A DNA stretch of 64,000 bases from Geosiphon pyriformis (GCA_016748015.1 JAAOMT010000703.1:1010445-1074444); one strand, 5' to 3'. Numbered from the stretch's first letter, positions 1 through 14,230 are shown. Program-made: numbers and translations. Notes: generated by a model from the letters alone, not told the origin.

Positions 1-669
1 GTTTAAGAGTCCTACGTCTTGATGGCCATTACTATATCTCAAAACAAATTATACCTGCAATCGCAAGAATTTTCAATCTAGTAGGAGTGGGTCAGTAAAA
101 TTGCTCATTTAATTCCACTATATCATTGAATAGGTAATGGGTTAATTAACTTATATTAGATATTGAAACTTGGTACGAGAAAATGCCGCGTACTTTAAAT
201 TCCAACACTCGTCATTCTGCGGGAATTAACTTTTACTATTGGAGCGGGACATGCATAAATTGTGGAGCCAATGTGGATTCCGTGCGAGGTTTGTCGGTCT
301 CAATTTCCCTCGATTAAGCATAGAATTATTTTTAATTCTGAATCTTCAACTTTGTACCTTTGGGATTATTTTTCTCCGAATGCCGCCTCGTGGAAACTAT
401 TTAAAGTAATATGTGAGGAATGTGTTGACGCATCACGAATTACAGCTTTTCAATTGCAAAAAAAGCTTCAACATACCCAACGGCGGTTTCGATCCCTTGT
501 TGATATCTGTGCGATGTGCTCACGCCAACCAACGGCCATCTGTGATATAGCATGTGATTCAATGGATTGTCCAGTATTTTTTGAGAGAGCAAAGGCCAAA
601 AGTGAATTACGAATGGAGCAGCACGTTAATGAGCTAGTGGAAGATTTATTAGAATACAGTTTGGATTGA
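1..669 (+). CDS. REV3: REV3, DNA polymerase zeta catalytic subunit, C-terminal end (partial, frame break)
   Basis: This is the 3' end of the catalytic subunit of the translesion polymerase zeta; the 5' part lies before the window. The first exon (to 90) reads LRLDGHYYISKQIIPAIAR, matching the conserved segment before the zinc-binding C-terminal domain of B-family polymerases zeta and delta. A 69-nt GT-AG intron (91-159) splits an Asp codon, and the next exon continues as DIETWYEKMPRT. Two cysteine clusters follow: CINCG plus CEVCR near 252-290, then CAMC with a CDSMDCPVFF element near 510-590. These are the two metal-binding modules (zinc, and iron-sulfur in this family). Reading is in one frame to about 261 and then one base over from about 262 to the TGA at 667-669. 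That shift is not explained by a GT-AG intron, so it is a sequence error, an unusual splice or a real lesion. The family call is strong; the gene's integrity is uncertain. Confidence 0.85.
91..159 (+). other. REV3 intron (69 nt, GT-AG)
   Basis: The intron begins GTCAGT and ends TTATATTAG. Joining its flanks restores a GAT (Asp) codon and the run VGVDIETWYEKMPR, which matches the family. It shows the size of host introns here. Confidence 0.8.
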
Positions 670-1429
670 GTTTCTTGAGCTCTTTTATATGAAAATGGGG
701 TCCATTCTAATCTTCATTCTTATGTTGACATCCAGTCTGGCATCTAATATACTGAAATCTTTTATCTTTTTTGGCTTATTTTACTTGAATATGTGTGGCT
801 AATTATATCCGAGATTTACTTTGAGATCTAAATTTTTATTAGCTAAACAAATATTTTACATATTATTTAAGCTTTATTAAACTGACAAACTAAATGAATT
901 GAAATTAATTTTAATTGATTATTTTGTATAAACCACAATTGTATTAAACTAATTCAGAATATTACATATATGAGAATTAATAAAATTCCAAAAAACTGAA
1001 AAACAAAAAATAATTTAAAATCAATTATTAATAATTATTTTTCAAGTAATCATAATTTTTTAACAAAATTTGTGCATTCTAAAATTAAAATTTCTAAGCC
1101 TTATTTTTATTAAGACTATAGTATTGATTATTACTAGATAACAGAAATACATTTTCACAAAAATGAATTCTAAACTTTTAAACTATTTGATTAGGCCTTA
1201 AGGTTTAATTTAAATATTGTTTGAAAATTTGCACTTGAAACTAAGATATGAGTTTGAAAAGGTAAAAAAGAAACGAGCATCGCTGGAGTTTGAAAAAATG
1301 GACTTTTTTTTAGAAGGGAAACTAGTGAACACCACCCACTGAAAACTATGCTCAAAGATGCCTATCTTCAAGGGTAAAATGTTTTTAAATTACCGTGATC
1401 GAATGAATACAAGTGGATCATCAGGATAT
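670..1429. other. Intergenic region between two convergent gene ends
   Basis: This AT-rich stretch lies between the stop of REV3 and the stop of the minus-strand protease gene, so it should hold both 3' untranslated regions and polyadenylation sites. AATAAA-like words are frequent, but none can be singled out in such AT-rich sequence. I see no ORF, RNA gene or clear transposon remnant. Confidence 0.5.
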
Positions 1430-4400
1430 TTAGAGTGTATCTTCAACTTGTGTATTAACAATATCTTTGTTGGTACTGGATATAGGGTTATTACCAGCGA
1501 AATTTATCGTTTGGCTTCTTAATTTTTCAACAAGTGAGAGAAGTCTTTCCGAAAAATTGGAAGAATTCTCCAATTTAGACAACCACGTTTTTATGAATTC
1601 TCCATCAAGATCCTCAAGACAGTCAAGATATGCTTTTTTAAGAGGGTCTTCGGAGGACATGAAGTCATCGGCAGTTAAAGCCATATTCAAGACTTCAAGC
1701 ACCTAATCAAAATTTACAAAAATTTGGCACCAAAATTAATCAAATTTGCATCGAGTTTTATAGGCGACCAAAATAAATAGTTCCATCACCAAAGAAAAAT
1801 GGTCATACCACTATTAATTGGGAAATTATGGAACCACTCCCATGTAGATCATTGGCTTTCAACCTTTCTTTTAACATTTTGACATGAGCCGCCAGTTGAT
1901 GAATATATCTAGATATAATCGGCTGAACAACATCGGCTTTATTTTTCTTGACCTAGACCAACATTAAGATCAATTAAGATGCCATTAATCGAAAATTCCA
2001 AGGAAAAATTCTAAAGCTTACAAGCTGCGTTAAAGATTTAAGCGCATCTAATTTCCCTGATGGTACGTCAAGCAGCAATGGGGAATTGAGAAGATATTCC
2101 ACCAATTTTTCATAAAGTTCTAAGAGAATTTTGAAGACGCAACCATCTTGAAACCCCATCATCTCGGTAATTACTAAAGTGCCTAGCAAAAAAAAAGTTC
2201 AAAATGATTTGTTTTATTCAAATGAATTAATTGTTCGAAAAATCATTTGTCTTACAGAGTTGAACGACTTTGTCAAATTCCTGCAATTCAATCCCTCCAA
2301 GAATAGCATGTCTCACAACCGTTAAATAAGGAGTGTATAATTCTTCTTGAAGCAATTGCTTCTCTGATGACTGTAGATTTTTCAGAAAAGGTTTGTATAC
2401 GTGTACAGAGGGCAAATTTAATAGTGCTTTTAAAGCACTCGGGCCAGGAGTTTTTTTATCCAAAAGTTGGAATTTGGTATACAAAGAGCGGTTGCCACCA
2501 AACGCTGCTAACAAATCTAGCGGGAAATTTCAAGTTAATTGCCTAAATCCAATTTATCCATTTTGCAAAAAATTAATTTTGAACAAAATACCTTCATCAT
2601 CAATGCGAGCCATCTTTTTTTGCCATTGAGTATGACTCTTAATTAGACAATCCAAAACTTCACTTGTAATATTTCGAGTAAATTCGATTTCAAGCATAAT
2701 GCTTAGAATTTCTGAAAATTACCAAAGTATATTCAACTACTAAACCCTGAAAATTTGAATTATCAGACTTAAATTACCTGTCGCCCGAATATAGATTTGA
2801 TTCTCTGTATTGGGATGTAAGAAGCTCAACAAGGTGAGGGCAAAAACTTTGCTGTTAGACCATGCCTTGAAGTAAACTTGTAGTGCTAAAAGATAAAATC
2901 AAAGTTTGAAAATTTAGAAACAAAAAAGATTGAGGATTCAAAGATTTACCTTCAGAGTCACTTGATGCGGACGCAGCAACCTTGAAGTAACAATGCAAAG
3001 CGTCCAGGCATTGAAAGAGGTTTTCATCGTTGGAATTTTTATCCCTTACTGCACCAATATACTAGATATTGTTTGATTAAAAGGTCACCCTTACATTAGC
3101 TGAGATTAGGCAACCTCGATTACAAAAAATTGAATATTAAATACCTGTGAAAAGGTATCCAGACCCAAATACTTGCAAAATATCAGTAAATCATCTACGC
3201 TATCTCGGTAAAGGAAGGTATGCAGTCTATAATAAAAGAACTGTAAGATTTGATATCAACTGAAAGCGTCTGGAAAATGGTTGAATTAAAAAATTACCTC
3301 AAACAAAGAGGAATCTTTCTTAGCAAAGGTGAATTGACGTTTCCAATCAGAGCAGTGTCCCAGCATTTCATCCTGAATTGTGCTGATCTATCAGCACTGA
3401 TTTTAACTAGTTCTTGAAGTTCATCGGTTTTCTAAAAAAAATATGAAATTAAAAACTGCAGTAAGATTACCTATGAATTAAAATTTCAAAGATATCTACG
3501 TGGTCTTCGTAAAAATCTCCCCATATCATGCTGTTGAGAGCCCACGAGAAATTCGCAGCCTCCATCCAGACAGAATGGTATTCAGGTGATTGTCGGCAAC
3601 CCATCAAAATGATACCATAATATTTTGGTAGTGTTGCCTGATTGTACGCGATATTCTCAGGCAAATGATTGATACTAAAGAGTATATGATTGTCAGTTTA
3701 ACGGTTGTTATCAAAATAAGAACCTAATCACTTGTAATTACCTGACATAAAACATATGAAGATGGTCATATATATTTGGATTTGATATAAACAAGTTCAC
3801 ATTCTCGGGGCATCCTTCACAAACTTGGTACCAAAAGTTGAACATTTCCTGAAGTTTGTCATATTAATACGTTTTTCCCATTGTGGAAAATTGGCGAAAC
3901 AGTGTTTTTACGCACCTTTTTATCCATGTCACAATCAACCCTTTGAGTATCAATAGTGATAAGGCAAGTTGAAAATCTTTCAAAATAAGGGAGGAACTGA
4001 ATGGAAAACATAATCATATTTAGTGACTTAAATAACGTCAGATGTTACTAGATTAAGAATTAATTACTAGATAAATTACCGATTTTTTTTCTTTAGGTGA
4101 CTGAACACATTTTGTCAAGACTCTAAAAAAATTGCTGAGCCTCCATCCGTAAGCTTCTATTCGTTGAGACCAATGTGAAAGGAAAAAAGTTTCATTAGAA
4201 ATTCAAAGCAAAAATTAACATGTTGCAAAAGATTCTACCTCTCCTCGGAAAAGTAGTCTTCCAGTAAGCTTCAACATTATCAATACATTTTACCAAGACA
4301 TCATACAATTTTCTAACAGATTCTAAAGCTTCTTTTTTTGCTTTTTCGTCTTCAGCCTCTTTCAGATAATTGAATATTAATAAGTCACACATATTTTCAG

Positions 4401-7400
4401 CTTGTTGTCGAATATTTTCGTAAAGATTTCCCAAAAGAAAGTCCGGCAGCCATTGATCCAGATATGTGACGAGTAATTTACGTACAAAGGCCCCATAATC
4501 TGAGGTAATCAAAGCTTCGATAAATCGTAGACATTCAAAGCTGATTTGAGGAGTAGTTTGATGTGACTTTGATAACTAATATAAAATTTAGCATATATAT
4601 TTTCATGCATGCTTAATCACATTAATCGAAAACATTAATGATCACACTGTTATTCATACCTTCAAAATCCCTTGTATCGAATGTCCAATTCTAATTTCAT
4701 AGAGGGGATCTTTTATTTGTGTTAAAAAATAAATGATCTCCAAATGAGGTTTGACATGATGTTCAGCAGTATAACTGTCGGCAGCACGGACTAGTTGACT
4801 TATGAATTCTTCGCTGAAATGTTGATTATTGGTTGCAAAATGAGTGAATATTTCGCGAGAGATTTGGATATCCACGCCATCTCGAATTTGCTTAAGGAAA
4901 AAGATGTACTCGTCATCTGATGCATTGCGTTGTAAAATTAACTCTAGCTCTTTTTGTCTAAGTTTGAACCGAGAATAGTGTTCGGTAACTAAAATATCAT
5001 CTTCCTGATCTAAATTTCTTACATCACATGCGGTCAGTAAGATACGAAGGGTCAATAGCAAATAACGGAAGGGTGGCAGCGAAAATTTGTCGCCCATTCT
5101 GCGCTTTCTTCCTTTGGGTGGAGATGTTTCGTCCAACAGAAATAGCTCCACTAATTCCCCTACTAATCCGCACTGAATCATATAAATTCTTTCAGGAAGT
5201 CCAAAATTCGCAATTTGTGACAGTAGATAAAAGTATTGGTCGAAATTACGCCACCAAAGATAAGCGCTAGGGAGCAAAGAAAATAATTCCTCGCATAGCT
5301 GTACAATTAATCCTTCAGGGTGAGAAATAAAAAGTATATCCGAATCTGGGTCAATGCTCATTTCGAAATGCTGGGTTTCATCGGCTCCCATATCTGACTT
5401 TATGAATCCATAAGCAGCAGGGTCCCCATGTCGAAGAACTTTCAAAGCGAATAAAACCAAGTCAACTATGTGTTCCCTGACGTCTTGAACATAACATGAC
5501 ATGAGTAACTGTTGGATATAGTTAGGATGTTTATCAATGAATCTTTGAATAAACCATCGACAACTATTCAAATTGCTTTGAAATAATGTTTTTAGAAAAT
5601 CAATCCATTTATTTAACTCGAGGTTATCCTTAGCGCGAGACAAAGTGCCAAGAACAAATTCGCTTGCTAACTGTATCGTACGAAATGTCAAGTCGATGTT
5701 AACAGTGCGAGTGGAAATTTGATTTTGAGTCTCAATATCCATAGAGTGAATTACGTTCCATAGCAGTCGAAAATATCCAACATCAAATATGTTCTTGTCC
5801 TGAAGGAATCCAATATTTTCTTGCCAAATGGCACTATAAATATCTTCTGGCACTTTCGAAACAGGGTCTTTTTCAATTGGAGACTGAAGGTTTTCATTTT
5901 TAAGTTCTTCACAACAGCGTTCATAAAAAAGCATATACGCGCTATATGGTTTTGCAAAAGCTCTTGTTACATTTTTCTGAGTGTTGGGATCCCAATTTGA
6001 CATGTAATCGAAGCCACCATAACAACACTTTGGAATATCTTTAGGATTAAAACTTTCAACATTAGAATCGTTAAATTGATACCATTTCTGTTCACCAGAG
6101 GGATCAGAATGTAGTGCCTTGCGCTCTTTAATAAATGAATAATAGTGTCCAGAATCTGCAGTTCCTGTATGTACTAGAACCCCGACAAGTTGATACTCAT
6201 ATTGGGGTTTGTTCACTTCATCAGCACTCGTTTCCTCGAGAAGACCTGACTCCTTTTTTGTCAGATAGTCCAAGGTATAAGGTTCCATATTGATATGATC
6301 TGGGAATTCAAATTGCTCGTTGATTTTTACGCGCTTGAATGTCTCCATATCGAAGTCGAATCGCTTAAGATGCAATATTAAATTATTTGGCAGATTCTTG
6401 ATACATACCCTAAAATTTTAAAACAGATGAGTTTATTTTTAGCAAAAATAGAACAGATATCTTGGAGAACCTTTTGATAGCATCGACTTTCATATCACAT
6501 TTGTCGCAAAAATATTTGTTATCTAAAATTCATAGATCCATTGAATTTAATGTGAAAATTGACAGTAAACCTTAGGGACCGTGATTGGCCTATTTACTCA
6601 CCTCCGTCCAAAATTTCACCTTCAACGTAGAGCTGCAAGCTTTCTTCGACATTTTTTTTATTTTTTACTTCACATTGAATAGCAAAAATTGGGTCTTCTC
6701 TCTCGGATACGTGCTCGCACTCTCTCGACTTTACTTGTTGAACGAGTGTTCCGCCGAAATGATTCTTGAAAAGCATTGCTTGTGAAGTGCCAGATACGCT
6801 GTTTTCTAAGCATTCGACTAAACCATTGAAATATTCGTCGACGTCCATTTGAACGGCAACATTCATCGGTGCATCATGTTCTTTGTATGCCAAACAGAAG
6901 GATGTGGCTTCATAAGATTTTTTTTGACTTTCCTGCAAATGACCGAAAACAACTTGTAATTGATATAATAAACTTTCATCTTTATTTTCATCACGAACAG
7001 GAGCGGAGAAAATTCCATTACGAAATGAAGGGTTCATAAAGAATTGCTGAACAATTGAGTTGACATAACAAGTAGCGCCCAAATTTTGTAATCCAACATA
7101 ACCAGAGCTAGCTTTGGTACAGGATTGAGGGCAATAGTTCCAATTGTCATTGAGTTGGTCACCACGATCCAATTGTTTCAATAATAAATCAGTCAAATGG
7201 ACAAAATTCTCGGGGCAGTCTTTTACAAGTTCGATTAAAAGTTCCATTGCCGCTGTACGTGATTCCGAAAGTTTACATTTCGGAGGTACAAGTGAAGAGC
7301 CCGAAAATTCCATAGTCGGAATTTCGAATAAGCAATCATAAAAGATCATATCTATGAATCTATAGAAATCCAAGGTCAAAAAGGTTGATTGGACGCAAAC

Positions 7401-10400
7401 CAGTTATTCTTCAAAAATATTACAAACCTATCTCCAAAGTGAGGAGTGCGTTTGAATTCGGGATATTTTTTGACCATGATTGTCGCTATCTTGATCAAGC
7501 CTATGATCACTGTATCATCGATACCAGTATTAGGTTGCTGTGGAGATAGTATTAAAAACTTTATAAGTATCCAATGATAACCAAGTTGTTAATATAATAA
7601 TTGGAAGCATGTCCTCAGCTAAAAAGTCTAATATCTTTCCCGTTAGATTTAATTAAGAATTGGCTCACCTCATTTATATGCGACATTTCTTTAATCGGAT
7701 GTTGCTTGATATGCTGGATTAAGGAAGTGAAAAATTGATTCACATTGAATTTGGTAGAATTTGGTAAAATACTTAAAAGGTTCCCGAGAAGATCGAAATA
7801 TTCTTTGCTGGTGAAAATATGTTGTTCCAATTGAGGTAATAGAGAAACTAGGAGTGGCAGGAAAAATTCAAGAGAATGTGAATGTAGCGAAGTTTTTATT
7901 AATCCTGATTCCAAGTCATCCTGTCCACAGAATTTTGTGATCATATCGGCAATATCTTTTCTTGCATCTTCCGACTGGCATTTTACCAGAGCCTTGAGAA
8001 TCCATTCATTTAATCCAGAGTAATCACAAAGGCACTTGAGTGAAAATTCGTCTCTCATACATAGACAATACAAAAGCTTGTTTGCGTATTTAATAATGAG
8101 CAAGTCCTCGTCAACTGAGGTATGAAAATTAATTTTGAGCGATAAATCATGAAAATATACAAATTATCTGAGAGATGAAATAATTACTTTGCTTTAGACC
8201 AGGATCAAAGCATTTTTCCATTATATCAAGCAATTTTGTGAGTAGATCTCTTTTATCAATGTGATTGAAGAATTCGACATTGGCGAAGTTGTGATCTAAG
8301 TTAAAAATAGGGATTTTTATCTTTACGTGAGCTTGGGGTGTGCAGGAGGCCATCGATAGCTGTACCCACCGTTAACAAAGAAATCAATGACTTTAAGTAA
8401 GAGACCAAGACAAGCTCGTTTTATCATGCTTTTTTGATGATCACGTGTGGCCGTTTGAGGTTCAATTAAGGGCTGGTCACGTTTTATGAGGACAGCTAGC
8501 AAATGATCATGTCCTCCATTTTTCAAAAAACGTTGGCCCCAACCTGCGGCGTTCAAAGTCTCGTCGCCCCCTCTCAATAACCAGTCAACGATCTGCAAGG
8601 AATAAAGAAGTCGAAATGGCGAACGACTATCGATTAGACTGTTCCAATCAACGGGAGCCCCCAAAGATTTGAGGCTGCTGAGCATTGTTCTATTGGTTGG
8701 AAGTCGCATAAGAAAATCCCATATCTGTACAGATATCAACGTGACAATGGTTATGTTATTTGACAGGAAATAGCCTCAAAAAAAATTTAAGATATTAACC
8801 TGGGCCGCATATTCCTCTTCAAGCTGCAGCATAACGAAAAATTTATCAACATATTTTGAGAGAAGATTGGTTGGTAAATCGAGATCTTTCATCTAAAAAG
8901 AATACTGATCTATTTAAACCCTAGGAGTATAAGAGGATATGAATATATTATGATTGAAAATAAAATGAACCTCTTCTTCCGGTATTGAATCCGTCTTGTC
9001 AATGTCTTGTGACCCATTAGAATCGGTAATTCGTCTCTGGCCAATAAATACTGCACCATCGTTTATTTTCAATTCTTGCAAAGTCATGCTATTCGAATCA
9101 GGAGAGAATTCTTTGCCAGAAGATATCAAGCGAAGTACTCCGGGCTGTGAGAGTTTAATTTTAGCACTAATCTTGTGCCGTAATCCCAAAATCGTTTCAG
9201 ATGTGTGCATTGGAAATTCCATCTCCTTTGTGTCCTGAAATATTTAAATCACGATTTATTACTTTAAGTGAATTTACTTTTTTTCTGAATCCCAAAGATC
9301 GTCAGCTTACCGAGCCCTGTGTAATCTTAACTTTAATAGTAATTATTTTACCATCGTTGAGCATTCCGTGGCGTCGAACAAGAGTTTGACTGGATTTAGA
9401 AGACAAATATTTCGTATCAAAATAGTCCATAAAATACTTGAGCATTTCTAAGCATCTTTTGAACATCGATGCTTCAGCCACTTTGTTGATAGATAAAAGA
9501 GGATCATTATTGGACGGTATGTTCTTAGACACTAAAAGATCATGATCTTTTTCAGCGGAAAATATTGGAGAGAGTCCACTAGCAGCCGCAAAGAGATGTG
9601 ACACGCATTTGTCAACCAATATTTCCCGATGTTTTTGAGCCAAAGAAATGCTATCTTGCATTGTGGGATCAGTCTAATAAATATTTATAAAATTGCACAA
9701 TTAGAAGTTGAAAAAGCTAACATGTGCCAACGGCTTGCAGATACCGACATTCATATATAAATGCACTAAGAAAGCTATGGCTTCTTTGCCAACCGCTTCC
9801 ACTTCGGCGGATAGAGCAATATTCCAAAGAAGTTCACAATCGATCAAGTCTCCTTGCAAAAATATTTGTTGCGATGAAGGAATCTGAACATAAGAAAATC
9901 AAATTCAGATCTCAAATCATAAGGACCATTTGGAAAATGAACTGGGAATATTGCTTACCATTCTCACACGACGAAGCTTTGCATTAACTTTGAGTAGACA
10001 GCTTTTAGCATACTTTAAAGCCTGTTCAGAGAAATACCTTACATCAAGTTGAGGCATGCGATTGTGGAAAAAGTGATTAATAAAATGATCATATTCGGTG
10101 ATATTCTCCAGACAAATAAAGGCTTCGTCTCGCTCAGGAATTCCAATTGGATTGGCTACTAAACAATCCCAGACGATATCGGTTTGAGAAGTGGAGGTGA
10201 AAAATGGCACTGTTTCACAATTGCCCATCCATTGAAGAAATTGTAATCTCCCGAGTAGCTGATCCTTCAAGATAGCTACTCGGGTAGGGGAAAGACCAAT
10301 GAGCGGAGAGGACAGCCCAATAGGGGGCATTTGATCTTGAAATGACATGGAAAAATGTTAAATTAACAATAAGGGAAAATTAGTCGAGTGGTCAATGTTT

Positions 10401-13400
10401 ACCAATTTCCATGCTAGTCATGCTGCCGCGTCGGTCTGTAAGAGATTTAATAGTTGTTGTCCAATGTGTTAAATCTTCCAGAAACAAATTTGGAAGGCCG
10501 ACTTGCGCAATCAAATGACGCAAATAGTCGGAAGGGGTACTTGTGGTAGGGAATGGAGGAGCTTTGGGTTTAGGTAAAGTGTCGAGAAAATTTTTTTAAT
10601 TTATATTAAAGTAAAATTAATAAATAGATAAAAGGGAATATAATTGATTGATTACTGTTGATTATTCGCATGATAACTCTCAGAGCCCAAACCGTGGCAG
10701 GATGGTGTGCCCTCAAATCATCGATGCACATTTGGAGCAATTCTTGACGTTTCTCCTCAGAGAGCCCATATTGCAAGACATTATTTAAAAGTTGGTTCAC
10801 TCCTTGAATGATATCTTGATCAATGAGGTTCAAAGTTGAAACAGAAGAAGCCGAAGTAGGAGTGAGAACTTCGGCATTCATTAAAGCTGTAAGCGAAAGA
10901 GAAGAATCACGCAGAATGCGCCAAAGCAAAAGGTGGGCCTCATAGGATATTTCATTGACAGCCTATTTTAAGAAGATTGATTGAATAAACGGAAAATTAA
11001 TCGGATTAAAAAATACTTTCCGTTTAACCTACCATTGTGCCTCTGACAGGAGAGTGCGCATTTTCCACCATAGAAAGAATTAATTGTTTTATCAATAGAT
11101 AAGTTTGGGTCTCGTAAGCATTTATCGGCAAAATATTGAGTTTTTTAAATAGGTATTCCCTGTGCTCCAAGCTAAGCTGGTCCGAGATATCATTTAGAAC
11201 TTGAAAAACCCCATGAACAATACTTTGATGCTGACTTCCCGCAACTGGAATCCATATTTTGTCAAGATCAAGGGAGGTTAATTCTCCAGCATGGATAAGG
11301 AAAAGTAAAACATCTGTTGATCGCTGGACAATTTCCAAATGTATATTTGGACCAAAAATGTATTCTAGAATCTCTTGTTCTCGTAGTTTCTCGACGAGTT
11401 TTCTGTATAAAAAGAGATAATAAAACCATCCTGACAAATCAATATATTTTATTATAGTATCAACCAAAAATATATTTACCGAATGATTCTAATTGAACTC
11501 TCTTCTTCTGTAAGATGGGATTCATCCTCCCCGTCAATGCTTAAACTCCTTTTTCTTGAGTTGCTCTTTTTTTTGGTCCGCCGGATAATCTTTGCCTGCT
11601 TAAACCCGTAATGTAAGATATCTTTGATTTCACTCAAACCAGCCAATCGCAAATCTAATCGAAAAGCTCTCAACAATCTACTAGCAACATCAAGTCTGAG
11701 ACAGCAACAAGTTAAAATTTGTTGTTCGTCAGGAATATCTTGGTAATGCATAAATTCTGTCTCCTCATCTTCATCATCTTCATCATCCGAGGACAGCATT
11801 GGATGATAATTCTGTCTTTCGTCTCTCAAACTCATAGGAACATGGATTGTTGAGGGACACGACATTATCATTTGAGCGACCATATGAATCATCGTTATGA
11901 CAAGTTTTTTATCATATCGATGTAAAGTTTCATCAGGAATCTCTCTGATACGCCCTTGAACACACGTGGCGACACTCAATGCAAATAAACGAAAATCCAT
12001 GTTGCCTCCACACATACCATTAGCAACAAATGGCCCTAGCTAAAGATAAAAATTTCTTATGGATAAGAAGGCAATACAATCTTTACCAAAGAATTTTAAT
12101 AAATTTTAATCCTATTTCACCTTCCAAATTATACGGATCAAACCATTTATATCTTTCAAATCAATATTTGAGGGATAATGTTCATTTTTTTGCTCATTGA
12201 CAATCTCTACACGCTCAAGAGCGCCGAGTACTGCCTGCAAGCCGCCTTTGGCAACAAAAAACTTTATACAGTTGATTTGATATTGGGATGCATGAGGTTC
12301 TAACTGTGGCGGCGGGAAATGGTTAAATTTAAACAATGGCCATGAGTATAGTAGTTAATAAAGCAAATAATGAACCTTACCTGTTCCAAACCAATCATCT
12401 CATTGGTGTTCTCTTCATATTCAACTAACTAAAATGTATTCTAGTAAATTTTTGACACATATAATTCCTATTCCAATATTGTAAACCAAGCATACCGTGT
12501 TTGTGACATCTAACCTTCTACCTCCATCCCCCCGACCATCGAAACGTCGATAAAATGACGCGTTTTCATCTCCAATTATACGTGAAACAGCTTCCATCAT
12601 TAGTTCTGATAGAGGAAAATCATCTTTATTGACACCCATTCCTTCAGGGTCTTGTAAAAGGTGAATAGCAATCTCAAGCAATTTATTGAGATATTCTTGA
12701 ATTTTCACAGCGACTGTAGTTCCATGAGGATAGCCTAATTCAGGGTAGCTATATCAAATAGGGAAAGGTAAGGGTTTTAAAAAAGGGAAGGTACGAAAAG
12801 GATTTATTGGAATCTTTCCAAGTACCTGCGAGCGAGTAAAACCGCTCCGTATTTTGGCAACCATTCTCTGTACAAAGCGTCCAAGGAAGCTCTGCTCATT
12901 TCATGACCCTTGCGACTCAATGATATCTCATTCGTAAATTCAATTAACCTAGAGACCAATTTAACAGGATTTGAAGCTAAAAATTTATATCGCATAAGCT
13001 ACCTTGTTATCGTGGAAGAATAGCATTTTCAGATAAAGAAATTCTGTGTGATCTTTTGTTAAAGAGTCTTCCTTACTTTCTTTTAAATCTCGCAAAAACT
13101 CTTCTACATTTATAGGTTTTTCTTCTTTGTAAACACGTCTTCGAGAGCCTGAAGATAAGGATGAATGTCTCCTTCGTTGCCCAGATTCTCGATCTCGATC
13201 TTCATCTTCAGCTTCATCAGAGATATATTCGTCATCTTCTTCAGACGACGAAGCAACTTGACGTTTTTCGTGTCGTTGGGTATGATCCCGTTGAGAATGT
13301 TGTTGTCGTTGTGCTTCAGTCGTCAATGCAATTCGTTTTTTTGGATGAAGCTTTGGATCCCTGCGGGGAACTCGAGTAATTTGCTTTGTTAGTAAAGCAA

Positions 13401-13728
13401 CATCATCATCTTCTTTTTCATCTCTATCCTCTTGATTTGATCCCTCCTCCAGTTCTTCTAATTCTCCTTCTTCTTGTTCTTCGCTGCTACTTGATTCCTC
13501 AGTTTTAAGATCTCGTGTTAAAGGAACATTTTCTTCTTCGAAAGACCCCTGTCTAATGTGTTCTAAAAGGCCCTGTCCTGGTTGTTTTAGAACTTGAGGA
13601 TCGATATTAAGAGATTCGATATCTTTGTGTTTCACTAAGTTTGATTTCACGCTCGCCTCTTTTGACTCTTGCTTACAGGGTTTTTTCAGTGTCAGTGATT
13701 CCTGATCTACAGGCAAATTTTTCGACAT
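1430..13728 (-). CDS. Giant ubiquitin-specific protease (USP9X/USP34-like), multi-exon
   Basis: A deubiquitinase of peptidase family C19, expected to remove ubiquitin from protein substrates. The start is taken at 13726-13728 (MSKNLPVDQ) because exon 1 (13003-13728) then ends on a codon boundary at AAG|GTAGCT. The N-terminal 240 residues are acidic and Ser/Glu/Arg-rich. Long helical exons follow (for example LEPHASQYQINCIKFF and CGGNMDFRLFALS), then a ubiquitin-like domain (8914-9230), the catalytic core (about 5930-7110) and a long C-terminal helical part ending at 1430. The Cys box NLGATCYVNS and the His box TADSGHYYSF are intact. Introns are numerous, short and GT-AG; checked joins include CGCAG|GTACTT to AG|CTACCC (restores Ser) and KITQGS|DTKEM across the intron ending near 9233. 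Total length is on the order of 3000 residues, typical of this subfamily. Not every exon edge was resolved, and the second exon's acceptor is uncertain. Codon use looks normal, with no internal stops in the exons read. Confidence 0.85.
5930..7110 (-). other. USP catalytic core (Cys box, fingers, His box)
   Basis: The nucleophile Cys codon is at 7068-7070 in SSGYVGLQNLGATCYVNS. The fingers region contains NVEESLQLYVEGEILDGG and, after a small intron, a KYFCDKCDMKVDAIKR pair. The partner site expected to be CxxC reads ECEHVSERED, so one metal-binding half is incomplete, as in several large USPs. The KRFDFDMETFKRVKINEQFE segment starts the palm. The general-base His codon is at 6145-6147 in TGTADSGHYYSFIKE, followed by WYQFNDSNVESF with the supporting Asp/Asn. 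The spacing and wording closely resemble the USP9X/Faf group. I infer that it is active. Confidence 0.85.
8914..9233 (-). other. Ubiquitin-like domain of the USP gene
   Basis: This exon encodes about 70 residues with a beta-grasp pattern: a TILGLRHKISAKIKLS helix, GVLRLISSGKEF, then MTLQELKINDGAVFIGQRR. That order matches ubiquitin-like domains in front of the catalytic core of large USPs. The exon is joined to an upstream exon by acceptor CAG at 9234-9236. Such domains usually modulate activity or bind partners; the role here is inferred. Confidence 0.65.
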
Positions 13729-14230
13729 TTTGTAATAAAATAAAAATATATTTTCAGCAATCCAAATGAGTTTGTTAGCAGGATTCAAGCAAGAATTTTT
13801 GCAGTTGACAAGGCTAAGATCAGGTAAACACGTCTCATATGTAAAAGGCAGTTGGTCAAGATCCCAAGCTATAAGGGAGTAGTTGATCTTTTGAGTTTTG
13901 GTTAAATGGAGACAAGTGCCACGTTTTAACCCGCGTTCAAAGACTCTCTTTTTATAGGCATCGAAGATGTAAATAGTAGCCGCAGCGATTTTTATCGTGA
14001 TATATGGGCGATCGTATTTTAGTCACACTGTTCCCACGAAGTGCACAAATACATTGCATAAGTTGATTTTTATAATTTTGCAAATTGTGAAATCACTTCA
14101 CGACCATGAAAATTTTTTTCACCCATCACCATCAACGATGAACGAGCTTTGTCTTCATTCTTAGCTGGTCGTGTTTGTTTAATGGATAATCTACGTTGAT
14201 CGCATGTAATGTGAATGTTTTAACATTTTA
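13729..14230 (-). promoter_or_regulatory. Upstream region of the USP gene
   Basis: About 500 bases of ordinary base composition lie upstream of the protease start, before the AT-rich transposon block. No ORF of useful length or RNA gene is visible. It should hold the promoter and 5' leader, but no single element can be assigned. Confidence 0.35.

Noticed and set aside
5028-5270. Plus-strand reading frames within the protease gene (also 7144-7341 and 8996-9238).
   Set aside because: They are shadows of real minus-strand exons with conserved protein sequence.
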